From DASVTR01 sp036387475 (GTDB taxonomy: Bacteria; Acidobacteriota; Blastocatellia; Pyrinomonadales; Pyrinomonadaceae): a DNA stretch of 64,000 nt. Of the stretch, positions 1-7,422 are shown piece by piece. Positions within the stretch are counted from its first letter, which is position 1. Each line of letters starts with the position of its first letter. A model generated the notes under the pieces. The model did no database searches. It was not told the origin of the DNA and was given only the letters and a program-made list of their open reading frames with translations. The stretch covers positions 62,001 through 126,000 of the forward strand of contig DASVTR010000012.1 in NCBI GenBank assembly GCA_036387475.1, written 5' to 3'. Made by a program: the position numbers and the translations under genes.

Positions 1-1734
1 TTCGGGAGACTCCAGAAAGTGAACGAGTGCCGCGCGCACCTCCTTCTCCTCTTCGGTCTTTAACTCCCGCACTAGTTGCCAACGAATGTCGTCCGGAATC
101 TCTCCACGGCGGAACCAGGGCAAACTGACAAGCCGCAGAACTGTCTCCTCATTGATAACGCCCTCTTTAAAGAAGCTGAGCGAGGCGAGGTAGAGCGTCA
201 AGTCCCACTGAAGCCGGGCATAGACCGCGCACGCGCAGAGCCAGCGGAAGCCCTCACCAAGATGCCAACGCACCTTGTTGACCACTTGAAGCGGGTCGGG
301 CGAGAGGAGTTCGTCGGTGCTTAGAGGGATATTCATTCCGGACGGGGGCTGCCGACTGTCCGGCCCCTGCATCAAGGCAGTATCGAAGTGATCCGCCAGC
401 GCCAAGAGTCCGCGCGTTGTGGCAGGCAGCAGGATGAAACGCTCTCTTAACTTGAACTCACGCACACCCCACACCTGCGACGGGGTAAGCAGCGAACGCT
501 CGTGCCAGTTAAGGAAACTTTTTGTCCAACTCTCAAGCTCTCCGGTCTGAGGGTTAATCAACGCGCCGCCATCGGCGAAGATGAGCAGGCGGTGGTCGCT
601 ATATTTGGACAGCAATTCGGTGAGGCGGACGGTCACATCACCGCTCTGGTCGGAGCAGACCCTTGGGTCTGTTTCATAGAAGTAGTAGGTAACAAAGACG
701 TTTTCGCGTTTCAGGGCGTGGGCCAGTTCCTCAAAGAGGCGTGCCTGATGGTCGTGCTCTGAGACGCGCTCGATGAGGATAAGGTATTCGGGCGGTTTGC
801 TGTCGGGACTGTCGCGAATAACGAGCAGGCCAAGGGCTTTAATTGTCGCGGCGACTGTGGCTTTGATGTCAAGACGATGAAACTCGCTCACCTGCCGCCG
901 CCGTAGGTATCGTGCGGCCTTGCGGAATTCTTCCGTATCGTAGAGGGCGGGGAGCGGGCGCGTCACCGCAAGCGGCCAGGTGTGTGGCAGAAACTTGCGA
1001 CGCTGCCTTTTCAGACTTCGCCAGCGACGGATGCGTCGGTAAAACTCGTACAGCAGGAAAAAGCAAAGCAGCACCAGGAACATGAATAGAAAGAAGGCCA
1101 TCCATGAATGCTGTTGCGGCGGCGGCGGCTGTGCGCTTTGCGGCGCGCTGTTCGTGTTGCCATCATTGCTAGCGGGAGGTCTGTTGATGTTAGCAGGCTT
1201 GATGCTCGTATTAGCGCCCGTGCTATTAGCTCCGACGACCCCCGGATTGTTATTCGCTGGAACGCTGGTGTTCGCCTCCGCGTTGCCGCCTGGCGGTGAT
1301 GGCGAGGTGTTCCGGTTAGCGTTGATGTTTGTCGAGGACTGAGGGCGCGTCACCTTGTAGATAACATAGGAAATCAGCGATACCGATATTAGCGCTGCGC
1401 CGATAGCAAGCAGTTGCTTCTTCCGAGATGTTGGGGGAGGGTCAGTCCGGGGGTCTGGGTCACCCCTTCCATTGATCTTATCCCCAGAGATGGTTTCGGC
1501 GTAATTCCTGAAAGCCTTGTAGAACTGTGCCTGCTGTTCTTTAGTAGTCGCAAAGATAGGGCAGAGCAAAGTCTCTAATCTTTCGGGGGTGGAGAGGTGC
1601 TCTATCTCTACCTTGTCCAGCAGTCTTTGGACACTGACGTAGTGAGTAACGCCGACCTCGAAGCCCTGCTCCCGCAGGTAAAAGAGGAATCCGGTAAGCG
1701 CTGTGACGCGGCCTGTAGAAGCATCATCACTCAT
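1..1734 (-). CDS. Two-helix membrane protein of a MoxR conflict system (partial, C-terminus off window)
   Basis: The frame is open from an ATG at 1734 to the window edge, giving 578 residues without a stop. The ATG overlaps the stop of the MoxR gene (ATGA), so the two are translationally coupled. Residues about 12-80 form a helical module (FYLREQGF, FYKAFRNYAE) like the one before the vWA domain in CoxE-type proteins. Hydrophobic segments lie at about 108-127 and 211-230, separated by an 80-residue Asn/Pro/Ser-rich linker. A basic patch (RRIRRWRSLKRQRRK) suggests that the following region is cytoplasmic; it carries EYLILIERVSEHDHQARL, YETDPRVC, DHRLLIFADG and ERFILLPATTRGL. I recall this region beside MoxR genes, often ahead of a SUMF1/FGE domain, but whether one follows cannot be seen. 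The role as the membrane output or partner of the ATPase is inferred. Confidence 0.8.
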   Translation of the reverse strand, partial: MSDDASTGRVTALTGFLFYLREQGFEVGVTHYVSVQRLLDKVEIEHLSTPERLETLLCPIFATTKEQQAQFYKAFRNYAETISGDKINGRGDPDPRTDPPPTSRKKQLLAIGAALISVSLISYVIYKVTRPQSSTNINANRNTSPSPPGGNAEANTSVPANNNPGVVGANSTGANTSIKPANINRPPASNDGNTNSAPQSAQPPPPQQHSWMAFFLFMFLVLLCFFLLYEFYRRIRRWRSLKRQRRKFLPHTWPLAVTRPLPALYDTEEFRKAARYLRRRQVSEFHRLDIKATVAATIKALGLLVIRDSPDSKPPEYLILIERVSEHDHQARLFEELAHALKRENVFVTYYFYETDPRVCSDQSGDVTVRLTELLSKYSDHRLLIFADGGALINPQTGELESWTKSFLNWHERSLLTPSQVWGVREFKLRERFILLPATTRGLLALADHFDTALMQGPDSRQPPSGMNIPLSTDELLSPDPLQVVNKVRWHLGEGFRWLCACAVYARLQWDLTLYLASLSFFKEGVINEETVLRLVSLPWFRRGEIPDDIRWQLVRELKTEEEKEVRAALVHFLESPE

Positions 1735-2744
1735 TGAATCTGACCAATGCTCATTTGCTTGCGCACCTTCTCTACGTCGGCGGTGTGCTTGACGAGTACG
1801 GAGTACGACGCGGCCACATCATCTTTGCTCTTCGGGTCGTTCACGTCGAGTTGCTTCTCCTCAAGTACGCGTAACCAGCCGAGCAGTTCGGCGGTGGCAG
1901 GCGGCTTGTGCAGATTCATCCTCCGTATCCGAATAAAGTGTTGGAGCGCGTTCTTTAGCATCTGCTCGGTGAACCCGTCGCCGAGCGACAATCGTTGACG
2001 GACGATCTTTTCTAAGCGCTCCGGGTCTTTGTCAGGGAAGTCTATATGGTAGAAAACACAGCGGCGGAGGAAGGCGTCTGGCAAATCCCTTTCGGAATTG
2101 CTCGTTAACACGAGGATCGGACGATAATGCGCCACGGACTTAAACTCTTCCCCCAGTTCAGAAACCTTGAAAGTCATCTCCACAATCTCATTCAAGATGT
2201 CGTTGGGCAAATCCCGTGGGGCTTTGTCAATCTCATCAATGAGGACGACGGAGCGCTTTTTCTCGATTGAGCGAAGTTTTTCCGGGAGAAGGTTGTTGAC
2301 CCTTTGGCGATGTGGGTCGGTAATTGGCAATGACAGGAGGATGGCAAGGCCGAGCGCCTCAAAGGTGATGAAAGAATCTGCCGGAACTAGTTCTGTGCCA
2401 AAGCGAGAGGCGCTGAAGTGTCCCAGCGCATCGTAGCGGTAGAAAAGGTCTTTGGCGGTCGAAGTGGATTTAGTGTGAAAGACGAGCGGGAAGAGTCCTT
2501 TGGGCAAGCCCAGTTCATAGGCGACGCTGTAGGCTAGCTGCGTCTTGCCCGTGCCTGGCTCGCCCATCACGAGCAGAGGCTGTCCCAGCAGCAGTGCCAC
2601 ATTGACCGCGTCTTTCAGGCCGGGGTCAGCCTCGTAACCCTCAGGACGTTCATCAATCTCGGAATAGTCAGGGAACGCGACGCCACGCTCGTCTATCCTT
2701 TTACCTTGTCCCGTATAAACTTCAAAATGTTTTATCTCGCCCAA
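1731..2744 (-). CDS. MoxR-family AAA+ ATPase (conflict system)
   Basis: MoxR ATPases are AAA+ remodelling machines that usually act with vWA-domain partners. Visible motifs are Walker A GEPGTGKTQ (about 61-69 from the start used here), Walker B VVLIDEID, sensor 1 ILVLTSNSERDLPDAFLRR and a C-terminal helical lid. I place the start at TTG 2744, which has an AGGGGGG stretch four bases upstream; a start at 2801 would overlap the preceding gene by 80 bases and add residues with no family resemblance. With the TTG start the overlap with the iSTAND-like gene is 23 bases. Length (337 residues) is normal for MoxR. It is the third gene of a four-gene unit with overlapping or nearly touching ends, so co-expression is very likely. 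Confidence 0.93.
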   Translation of the reverse strand: MGEIKHFEVYTGQGKRIDERGVAFPDYSEIDERPEGYEADPGLKDAVNVALLLGQPLLVMGEPGTGKTQLAYSVAYELGLPKGLFPLVFHTKSTSTAKDLFYRYDALGHFSASRFGTELVPADSFITFEALGLAILLSLPITDPHRQRVNNLLPEKLRSIEKKRSVVLIDEIDKAPRDLPNDILNEIVEMTFKVSELGEEFKSVAHYRPILVLTSNSERDLPDAFLRRCVFYHIDFPDKDPERLEKIVRQRLSLGDGFTEQMLKNALQHFIRIRRMNLHKPPATAELLGWLRVLEEKQLDVNDPKSKDDVAASYSVLVKHTADVEKVRKQMSIGQIQ

Positions 2745-3933
2745 GTGTCCCCCCCTCTCTGCTAATCCATAAATCACCCATATCCTGGCGCAGCTTGTCA
2801 AGCTTAGCCTCTATGTGAAACATCTTCTTGCATTCGGAGCGCAGTGGATCGTCTGTGCCGAAGACGCCCTTGCACCACTGCGCCAGCAGGTTCGCATTAT
2901 GCTTAATGTCTGCGCGCTTGAGCCAAGTGAGGAAGTCGTCCATCGTGATGCAGCCAAGTTCATCCAGCACAATACTGGAACAGCAATGCGTTGCGGAACG
3001 CGGTTTGACGCTCCGCTCCGGCCAATCGAAATAATGCTTTAGCATAAAGATAAACCGCTTCTTCCAGAGCTTACGACGGAGACGCGGCAGCTCCCGCCCA
3101 AGCCGCCGCTGTAGTTGGTCTCCAGTTGTGGAATCCGCCTGCTCAGGTGGGTAGATAATAGACACAAACAGGACGCACAGCGGCAGCTCAGCGTCGCCTT
3201 TAACCTCGTCCCAGTAGCTCTGATACCATTGCAGCACCCTCCGCGCCGTCCGCCCCCAATCCTCTGCACGGATTTTGTGATGGACGATCAAGAGCTTGTT
3301 CCGGAATCTGGTAGACAGCAGGCGGCTCAAAGCAGTTGCGGAGTAATCTTTCTCTTTATACGAATTGCCAAGGCAGCTAAACAGAGCATTAGACAAATCT
3401 CTTTTGCCATCAACCAGGCTATCCAGGTACGACCAATCGAGTTCACGATATTCGATGGTTGGCTTCGACTCATCGGGAAGATCATCAATATACTTGCGGA
3501 TCGTTGTGTCTCTGAACCTGAAGACAAGGCTATCGGGGCTGTCCCACTGATCGCCATGTATGAAGTAAAACTGTGGTGTCTGTCGTCTGCTGTCAGCGAG
3601 CGACGTGAAGTGGCCCGTGAACCTTTTTTCCTGCGCTGTGCGGTCACAGGTGAGGATGGTCAATTTCGTCGGCGGGAGCGCATCCTCCGGCAGCGGGTGC
3701 GGGTTGGAAACCCAGAGGCCATCCCCTATCTGGCGTTCAACATCCTGGAGTTCTTCAACGGCGGCGAAGCGCGCTTTCTTCGCTTCCTCTATATGATATT
3801 CCAATTCGATGAGCCTCACCTCGACCGCTTCATGGACTCTGGCCCTTTCCAATCTCGTTATCTTTTGGCTCAGTGCATCCAGCAGTTTGTCGAGTTCGAC
3901 CTTCCTGTCTTGGAGGACTCGCGTTGTTGGCAT
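2722..3933 (-). CDS. Coiled-coil plus inactive-STAND-like (iSTAND) protein
   Basis: Residues about 12-70 form a coiled coil (ITRLERARVHEAVEVRLIEL, then EYHIEEAKK). From about residue 90 a second domain begins LTILTCDRTAQEKRF and FYFIHGDQWDSPDSLVFRF. The CDR..Q...F start followed by a short strand and a G-x-x-x-x-S turn resembles the 'inactive STAND' domain reported in MoxR/vWA conflict systems; no Walker A is present. The rest is alpha/beta, with LSRLLSTRFRNKLLIVHHK, and a helical C-terminus. The start ATG follows GGAGGGTGA by seven bases and lies 18 bases after the nuclease gene. The coiled coil resembles the C-terminus of that nuclease (see findings), which suggests that this protein recruits it. 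The iSTAND assignment rests on pattern memory and is tentative; the gene itself is secure. Confidence 0.85.
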   Translation of the reverse strand: MPTTRVLQDRKVELDKLLDALSQKITRLERARVHEAVEVRLIELEYHIEEAKKARFAAVEELQDVERQIGDGLWVSNPHPLPEDALPPTKLTILTCDRTAQEKRFTGHFTSLADSRRQTPQFYFIHGDQWDSPDSLVFRFRDTTIRKYIDDLPDESKPTIEYRELDWSYLDSLVDGKRDLSNALFSCLGNSYKEKDYSATALSRLLSTRFRNKLLIVHHKIRAEDWGRTARRVLQWYQSYWDEVKGDAELPLCVLFVSIIYPPEQADSTTGDQLQRRLGRELPRLRRKLWKKRFIFMLKHYFDWPERSVKPRSATHCCSSIVLDELGCITMDDFLTWLKRADIKHNANLLAQWCKGVFGTDDPLRSECKKMFHIEAKLDKLRQDMGDLWISREGGTLGRDKTF

Positions 3934-3951
3934 CGAACAGTCACCCTCCGC

Positions 3952-4911
3952 TCATTTTAGTTTCGACTCAATCTCGCCAATCCTTTCGGTGTAGTCGGCA
4001 GACATCTTTTCGGCTTCCTGAATTTGATATTCCAACTGTATTTTCATGGCCTCTGATGCTTCGAAGGCGAGTGCTCTGCGAAGTCTTTTTAACTTCGTAG
4101 CCATTTGGTCAGCTATCTCTTTCAATCCCGCAAGTTCTTGTTCGAGGATACGGCGCTGGGCCTCGGACAAAGTCTCGACCGGGCCAGGCGGAATACGGAA
4201 GCCGCGCTGCTTCAACTGACTGATGACCCCTGCGCGTTCGAGTGTGCCCCTGCGGCGTGCTGCATCGGCTGTCACTCTCAGCAGTTCAGAGAAGACGTTC
4301 TCCAACGGCTCAACCGTCCCCCGTAAAATTCTCCTGACTTCATTTTCGAAACTGTCGCTTCCCAGGGGGTCTCCCTCAAATCTTAATTGCCATATTTTTA
4401 CAGAGCGGAAGAGATTCAAAAGAGTAACATCGTCGAGATTCAACACATCCCTGATGCTCTGAAGGAGTTTCTGTTGCGGCTGCGTCAGCCGATGCTCAAT
4501 CAATTCCTCAGCCGAATCAGCGGTTGTCGCACGCTCCAGGAGGTTTGCAAGCTGATTCATCTGTGGCGACCATCTTACTGCCAGCGTAATGATTTCCGCT
4601 TGCACACGACCGGCTTCGACAGACTGTTTGTATTGACTATGTATGTGCTGCCAGAGTGCGGCCCACGCTGGCGTATTCGGAGCCACTGAAATCTTTGCCT
4701 GTATATACTCTTTGCTCCCGCCAGAGTATGTCACCACAATATCGTCCACCTCTGTAGGGGCTTCGACACGTACCGCAACAATGTTACCAAGCGATGGATA
4801 TGCCTCGTCTTCACCGGCGAGCATTTGGGCTAAACGTAGAACAGTCAGGCAGTTCTGAAAGTATATTCCCTCCTGGGTTGTTGCGCCTCCTGTTTCAGGA
4901 GTAAATGTCAT
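3952..4911 (-). CDS. Cap4/DUF4297-like nuclease with C-terminal coiled coil
   Basis: The N-terminal region has the pattern of a PD-(D/E)xK-type dsDNA nuclease: GGATTQEGIYFQNCL, then E50, DD at 56-57 in VDDIVVTY, and QAK at 71-73 in EYIQAKIS. The middle is helical and resembles the Cap4-type extension (LRRILRGTV, FSELLRVTADAARR). The last 70 residues are a coiled coil (KLKRLRRALAFEASEAMK, LEYQIQEAEK). I chose ATG 4911 because AAGGAG lies ten bases upstream; the longer TTG start at 4932 lies upstream of that site. It is first in the operon, the usual place for an effector. Nuclease function is inferred from the motif; the substrate cannot be read from sequence. Confidence 0.85.
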   Translation of the reverse strand: MTFTPETGGATTQEGIYFQNCLTVLRLAQMLAGEDEAYPSLGNIVAVRVEAPTEVDDIVVTYSGGSKEYIQAKISVAPNTPAWAALWQHIHSQYKQSVEAGRVQAEIITLAVRWSPQMNQLANLLERATTADSAEELIEHRLTQPQQKLLQSIRDVLNLDDVTLLNLFRSVKIWQLRFEGDPLGSDSFENEVRRILRGTVEPLENVFSELLRVTADAARRRGTLERAGVISQLKQRGFRIPPGPVETLSEAQRRILEQELAGLKEIADQMATKLKRLRRALAFEASEAMKIQLEYQIQEAEKMSADYTERIGEIESKLK

Positions 4912-4972
4912 CCCGGTAAATCTCCTTAACAAAATGGTGAGTTATAGGGAAATGTTACTAAAATGCTAAAAA

Positions 4973-4978
4973 ATTATA
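4973..4978 (-). promoter_or_regulatory. Candidate -10 element of the conflict operon
   Basis: On the minus strand TATAAT, preceded directly by TG, lies about 60 bases upstream of the nuclease start. No good -35 hexamer sits at the right distance, so this would be a -10-driven or regulated promoter. The call is weak. Confidence 0.35.
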
Positions 4979-5432
4979 CAGCGACATGTAATCGCATGAG
5001 ATTGTCTATAGGCAGGCACAGCCGTGCTTATTCCTTTTTTCTACGCGATAATATCATGGCCCACCTCGAACGTCTTGATGTGCAGCGATAATATGCTAGA
5101 CGCGTGCGCTGTTGAATCTTGAGAAAAAGGGCAGGTTAACTCTTAGCTAACCCGACGTTTCTGTAGTTACTAGCGGCTTTCCTTCACAGCAACTGTAAAA
5201 TAGAAGCGCACCGCGAAGAATATTTCGTCTTCTCAAACGATAACAAACTTTCTAAAACAGAAGGCACGCCGTCTGGCTAAGGCTTTCGCGGGCGGCTGTG
5301 TGTTATACTCTGTGTTGTCAGTCAACGGCTGTTCTTTAGAAACTCTACTCTCGACATCAGGATTTGCGCGATGCGCTCTTCTCCTTGTGCCGTCTGTTGT
5401 TTTTCCAAACACGACCACTAAGGAGAGACCTG
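4979..5432. other. Divergent intergenic region between conflict operon and small-gene cluster
   Basis: About 450 bases without a convincing gene. It is more AT-rich than the flanks near 4.95-5.1 kb, contains an inverted repeat (GGTTA ... TAACC near 5132) and a TATACT hexamer near 5303 that could serve the plus-strand small genes. Open frames here lack ribosome sites and family resemblance. Confidence 0.5.
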
Positions 5433-5579
5433 ATGCACGCATCAGTAACACCTCAAAGCTTAATCGAAAATCGGCTTTTATCCGTTCGCCTCGATGGGAC
5501 GCAAAGCAGCGGCCTCGTCTGTCGCGCTTCATCCAGCTTGCCCGCGTCAGCTTACTTTTTAATGGGCGGTGAAAGATGA
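5433..5579 (+). CDS. 48-residue small protein, coupled to the DnaJ-type zinc finger gene
   Basis: An ATG at 5433 follows AAGGAGAG by five bases, a very good ribosome site. The frame MHASVTPQSLIENRLLSVRL continues to FLMGGER and stops at a TGA that overlaps the next gene's ATG (ATGA). The product has no recognised domain. Its value may be as a real peptide or as a translated leader that couples expression of the zinc-finger gene. The call rests on the ribosome site and the overlap, not on similarity. Confidence 0.5.
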   Translation: MHASVTPQSLIENRLLSVRLDGTQSSGLVCRASSSLPASAYFLMGGER

Positions 5580-5818
5580 GCCGCGCTCTGGCAAGCCATT
5601 CGCCGGAAAAATGCGCCTGGTGCACGGGGACAGGAAAGCGTGCGGTTTCGTCAGCCTACGTTATTTCTTGTCTGGTTTGCGGGGGCAAGGGCCAGGTCAT
5701 GGTTGCGCAGCCAGCGGGCCAATGTCGGCAATGCGCAGGCTCCGGCAGGCGTAATGCCGACAGGACGTGTCTGACTTGTGTGGGCACGGGGTGGGGACGT
5801 GTCTTCGGTCAAAATTAA
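5576..5818 (+). CDS. Stand-alone DnaJ-type zinc-finger protein
   Basis: Eighty residues that consist almost only of four CxxCxGxG-type repeats: CAWCTGTG, CLVCGGKG, CRQCAGSG and CLTCVGTG. In DnaJ these bind two zinc ions and unfolded protein; here neither the J domain nor the substrate-binding barrel is present. Similar free-standing domains act as small chaperone-like or assembly factors, but the partner cannot be told. The ATG overlaps the stop of the preceding 48-residue gene, and a further small gene follows after 79 bases. Confidence 0.85.
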   Translation: MSRALASHSPEKCAWCTGTGKRAVSSAYVISCLVCGGKGQVMVAQPAGQCRQCAGSGRRNADRTCLTCVGTGWGRVFGQN

Positions 5819-5897
5819 AGAGAACTGCGATCTCGACGTGAGATGAGAGCATAAAAAGTTTTGTTAAAAGCTACTGGAAGAATAAGGAGATGTGCAT

Positions 5898-6212
5898 TTG
5901 AAGAATATGTATGGAATGAAGCGGGCCAACGGGGATTGGTTCGCCGTTAAAGATCAGGGACGCTTGCGGCTGCCCCTCTTTCGCAGCAGCACTGAGGCGA
6001 TGCAAGCCCGTGCACGTAATATGGGCATGCTGCTCTTCAAGCCCGCTCTGCTCGATGAACTGGCGCTCTCAGACATCGCCTCTACCGATGACGGCACGGC
6101 CTGCTTCTGGTTGGTGGATAACCCGCTTGTTAATCTCAATCGCAGTCGTCCCGTCGAGCACGCGCAACTGCTCTTGTTAATTCAAGAACAGGCGGAACCA
6201 TTGCACGCTTAA
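5898..6212 (+). CDS. Small protein of unknown function
   Basis: I favour TTG 5898, eight bases after AAGGAG; GTG 5892 would be only two bases from it. The product (104 residues) begins MKNMYGMKRANGDWFAVK and contains RLPLFRSSTEAMQARARNMG and a C-terminal Leu/Gln helix. No signal peptide, membrane segment or known motif is visible. It lies between the zinc-finger gene and a zinc-ribbon peptide on the same strand with short gaps, so an operon is likely. Confidence 0.65.
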   Translation: MKNMYGMKRANGDWFAVKDQGRLRLPLFRSSTEAMQARARNMGMLLFKPALLDELALSDIASTDDGTACFWLVDNPLVNLNRSRPVEHAQLLLLIQEQAEPLHA

Positions 6213-6227
6213 GAGCGAGGCTCGGAA

Positions 6228-6383
6228 ATGAAAAGATATTGCTGGCACTGTCGCAACCGATTAGGGCTGCTGCAATTGAAATGTAATTACTGTCGTCAAT
6301 CGGCGGTCGGTTGGCTGCATCGCATCGTTCTCGTTGCCGTTGGCGTCACCGCCGCCTTTTACCTGCTCAAGATTCTTTATTAG
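6228..6383 (+). CDS. 51-residue zinc-ribbon membrane peptide
   Basis: A short frame from ATG 6228 encodes MKRYCWHCRNRLGLLQLKCN with a paired YC, giving CWHC and CNYC knuckles 11 residues apart, a minimal zinc ribbon. It is followed by one hydrophobic helix (IVLVAVGVTAAFYLLKIL) to the C-terminus. This predicts a cytoplasmic zinc head on a tail anchor. The upstream sequence GAGGCTCGGA gives a plausible ribosome site, and the gene starts 15 bases after the preceding stop. Function unknown; the domain logic makes a chance frame unlikely. Confidence 0.65.
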   Translation: MKRYCWHCRNRLGLLQLKCNYCRQSAVGWLHRIVLVAVGVTAAFYLLKILY

Positions 6384-6448
6384 CCACTTGAGCGGGTTTG
6401 TAAAAGATTGCAACCATTGACAAGAGAAAGTGGAAATGGAAGTAACTA

Positions 6449-6730
6449 ATGATTGAAACAAAGAATACGACAAGTCCCAGCCCCGACAAGAACGGACATG
6501 ATGAGCAATGGCCTGGGATAGATTCGACGTACCGGCTCATCGTAGTGGCGTCGCTAAGGAACAAACAGTTGCTGCATGGAGCGACACCGCGCATCGAGGC
6601 CGACGCCTCAAAGCGCAAGAACACGAGCATCGCTTTGGAAGAAGTCAAGCAAGGCTTAGTCCCTTTCACACTGATGGATAAAGTGCAGCAGAAGAGCCGT
6701 ATCGGCGACCGATTTAATGATGGCTTTTGA
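6449..6730 (+). CDS. rpoZ: RNA polymerase omega subunit-like protein
   Basis: Omega helps assemble and stabilise RNA polymerase. The 93-residue product has the family core: DSTYRLIVVASLRNKQL, GATPRIEAD, then KNTSIALEEVKQG, in the right order and spacing. The ATG follows GGAAG by six bases. Omega genes are usually next to gmk or spoT; here the neighbours are small zinc proteins, which is unusual, so it could be the main rpoZ or a paralogue. The C-terminal part (LVPFTLMDKVQQKSRI) is not distinctive. Confidence 0.7.
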   Translation: MIETKNTTSPSPDKNGHDEQWPGIDSTYRLIVVASLRNKQLLHGATPRIEADASKRKNTSIALEEVKQGLVPFTLMDKVQQKSRIGDRFNDGF

Positions 6731-6749
6731 TTAGCAGAATCACTTTCGG

Positions 6750-6992
6750 ATGAACGGACTGCGAATTTACAATAACCCGGCAGGCATAAACGCGCTTTGC
6801 AGAGAAAGCGTGTTCTATAGTCGGCGCGGGAACGGCCCATATTATCGCTGGCACTATGAAGAGCAGAGCGGACACTGGCAGTTCTCTCGCGTGCATCCGC
6901 CTGACGCAATGCTCAGGGCATTATGCGTCGCGCGATGGCAAGCCGTGCCGACCGCTTTGCAGACGAAGCTCGGTGAACATTATCTGGACTAG
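6750..6992 (+). CDS. Small protein of unknown function
   Basis: Eighty residues rich in aromatic and arginine residues (FYSRRGNGPYYRWHYEEQ, WQFSRVHPPDAMLRAL). It follows the omega-like gene by 19 bases on the same strand and ends close to the convergent minus-strand gene at 7009. No family recognised. No strong ribosome site is visible, so it may depend on translation of the gene before it. Confidence 0.55.
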   Translation: MNGLRIYNNPAGINALCRESVFYSRRGNGPYYRWHYEEQSGHWQFSRVHPPDAMLRALCVARWQAVPTALQTKLGEHYLD

Positions 6993-7008
6993 ATGCTCGA
7001 CGATGATT

Positions 7009-7422
7009 TTAGCCGGGAATTGGCGGGACTTCGATTCTGAGGTCGGGTTCGTTGTGGATGAAAGTAATCTGCAAAGTTCCGGGGATGTATGTTTCGCTCT
7101 TCTCGCGTTTTGCTGGCGTGCCGAAAGTTGCCAGCGCCTCAAGGCTCTCTATACTCAACTGTAAATTAATGTCCGCGAGCGCTGTTTGAAGATGCTCAAT
7201 TCGCTGCGCGGACAATTCAAAGTTAACGCAGAGCGAGATGTTGGAGAAGAAATAAGCGTCCAGAATATCGCCGCCCGTTTTGAGAATCGCGTCTCGCACG
7301 AGCGGAATCATCTGATGGCGTGACGTTCTAGTGAAGCCGTTGAGCCTGAGCAATTGTGTCTGTGTCTCTCCCATCTTCTGTTTAGCTTCAAACTCTCTCG
7401 CCGGATACTCGCGCGTCCTCAT
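7009..7422 (-). CDS. Conserved-looking protein of unknown function downstream of DinB-like gene
   Basis: A 137-residue frame whose start overlaps the end of the DinB-like gene by 35 bases; an internal ATG at 7374 (MGETQTQLLRLNG) would remove the overlap and may be the true start. The product has an alpha/beta look (DAYFFSNISLCVNFELS, TLQITFIHNEPDLRIEVPP) with an amphipathic helix between. No known domain is recognised. The close spacing argues for an operon with the DinB-like gene. Confidence 0.6.
   Translation of the reverse strand: MRTREYPAREFEAKQKMGETQTQLLRLNGFTRTSRHQMIPLVRDAILKTGGDILDAYFFSNISLCVNFELSAQRIEHLQTALADINLQLSIESLEALATFGTPAKREKSETYIPGTLQITFIHNEPDLRIEVPPIPG

Noticed and set aside
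5300..5572. 90-residue plus-strand frame upstream of the DnaJ-type zinc finger
   Set aside because: No ribosome site and no domain; the 48-residue frame in another phase has a strong site and couples to the next gene.
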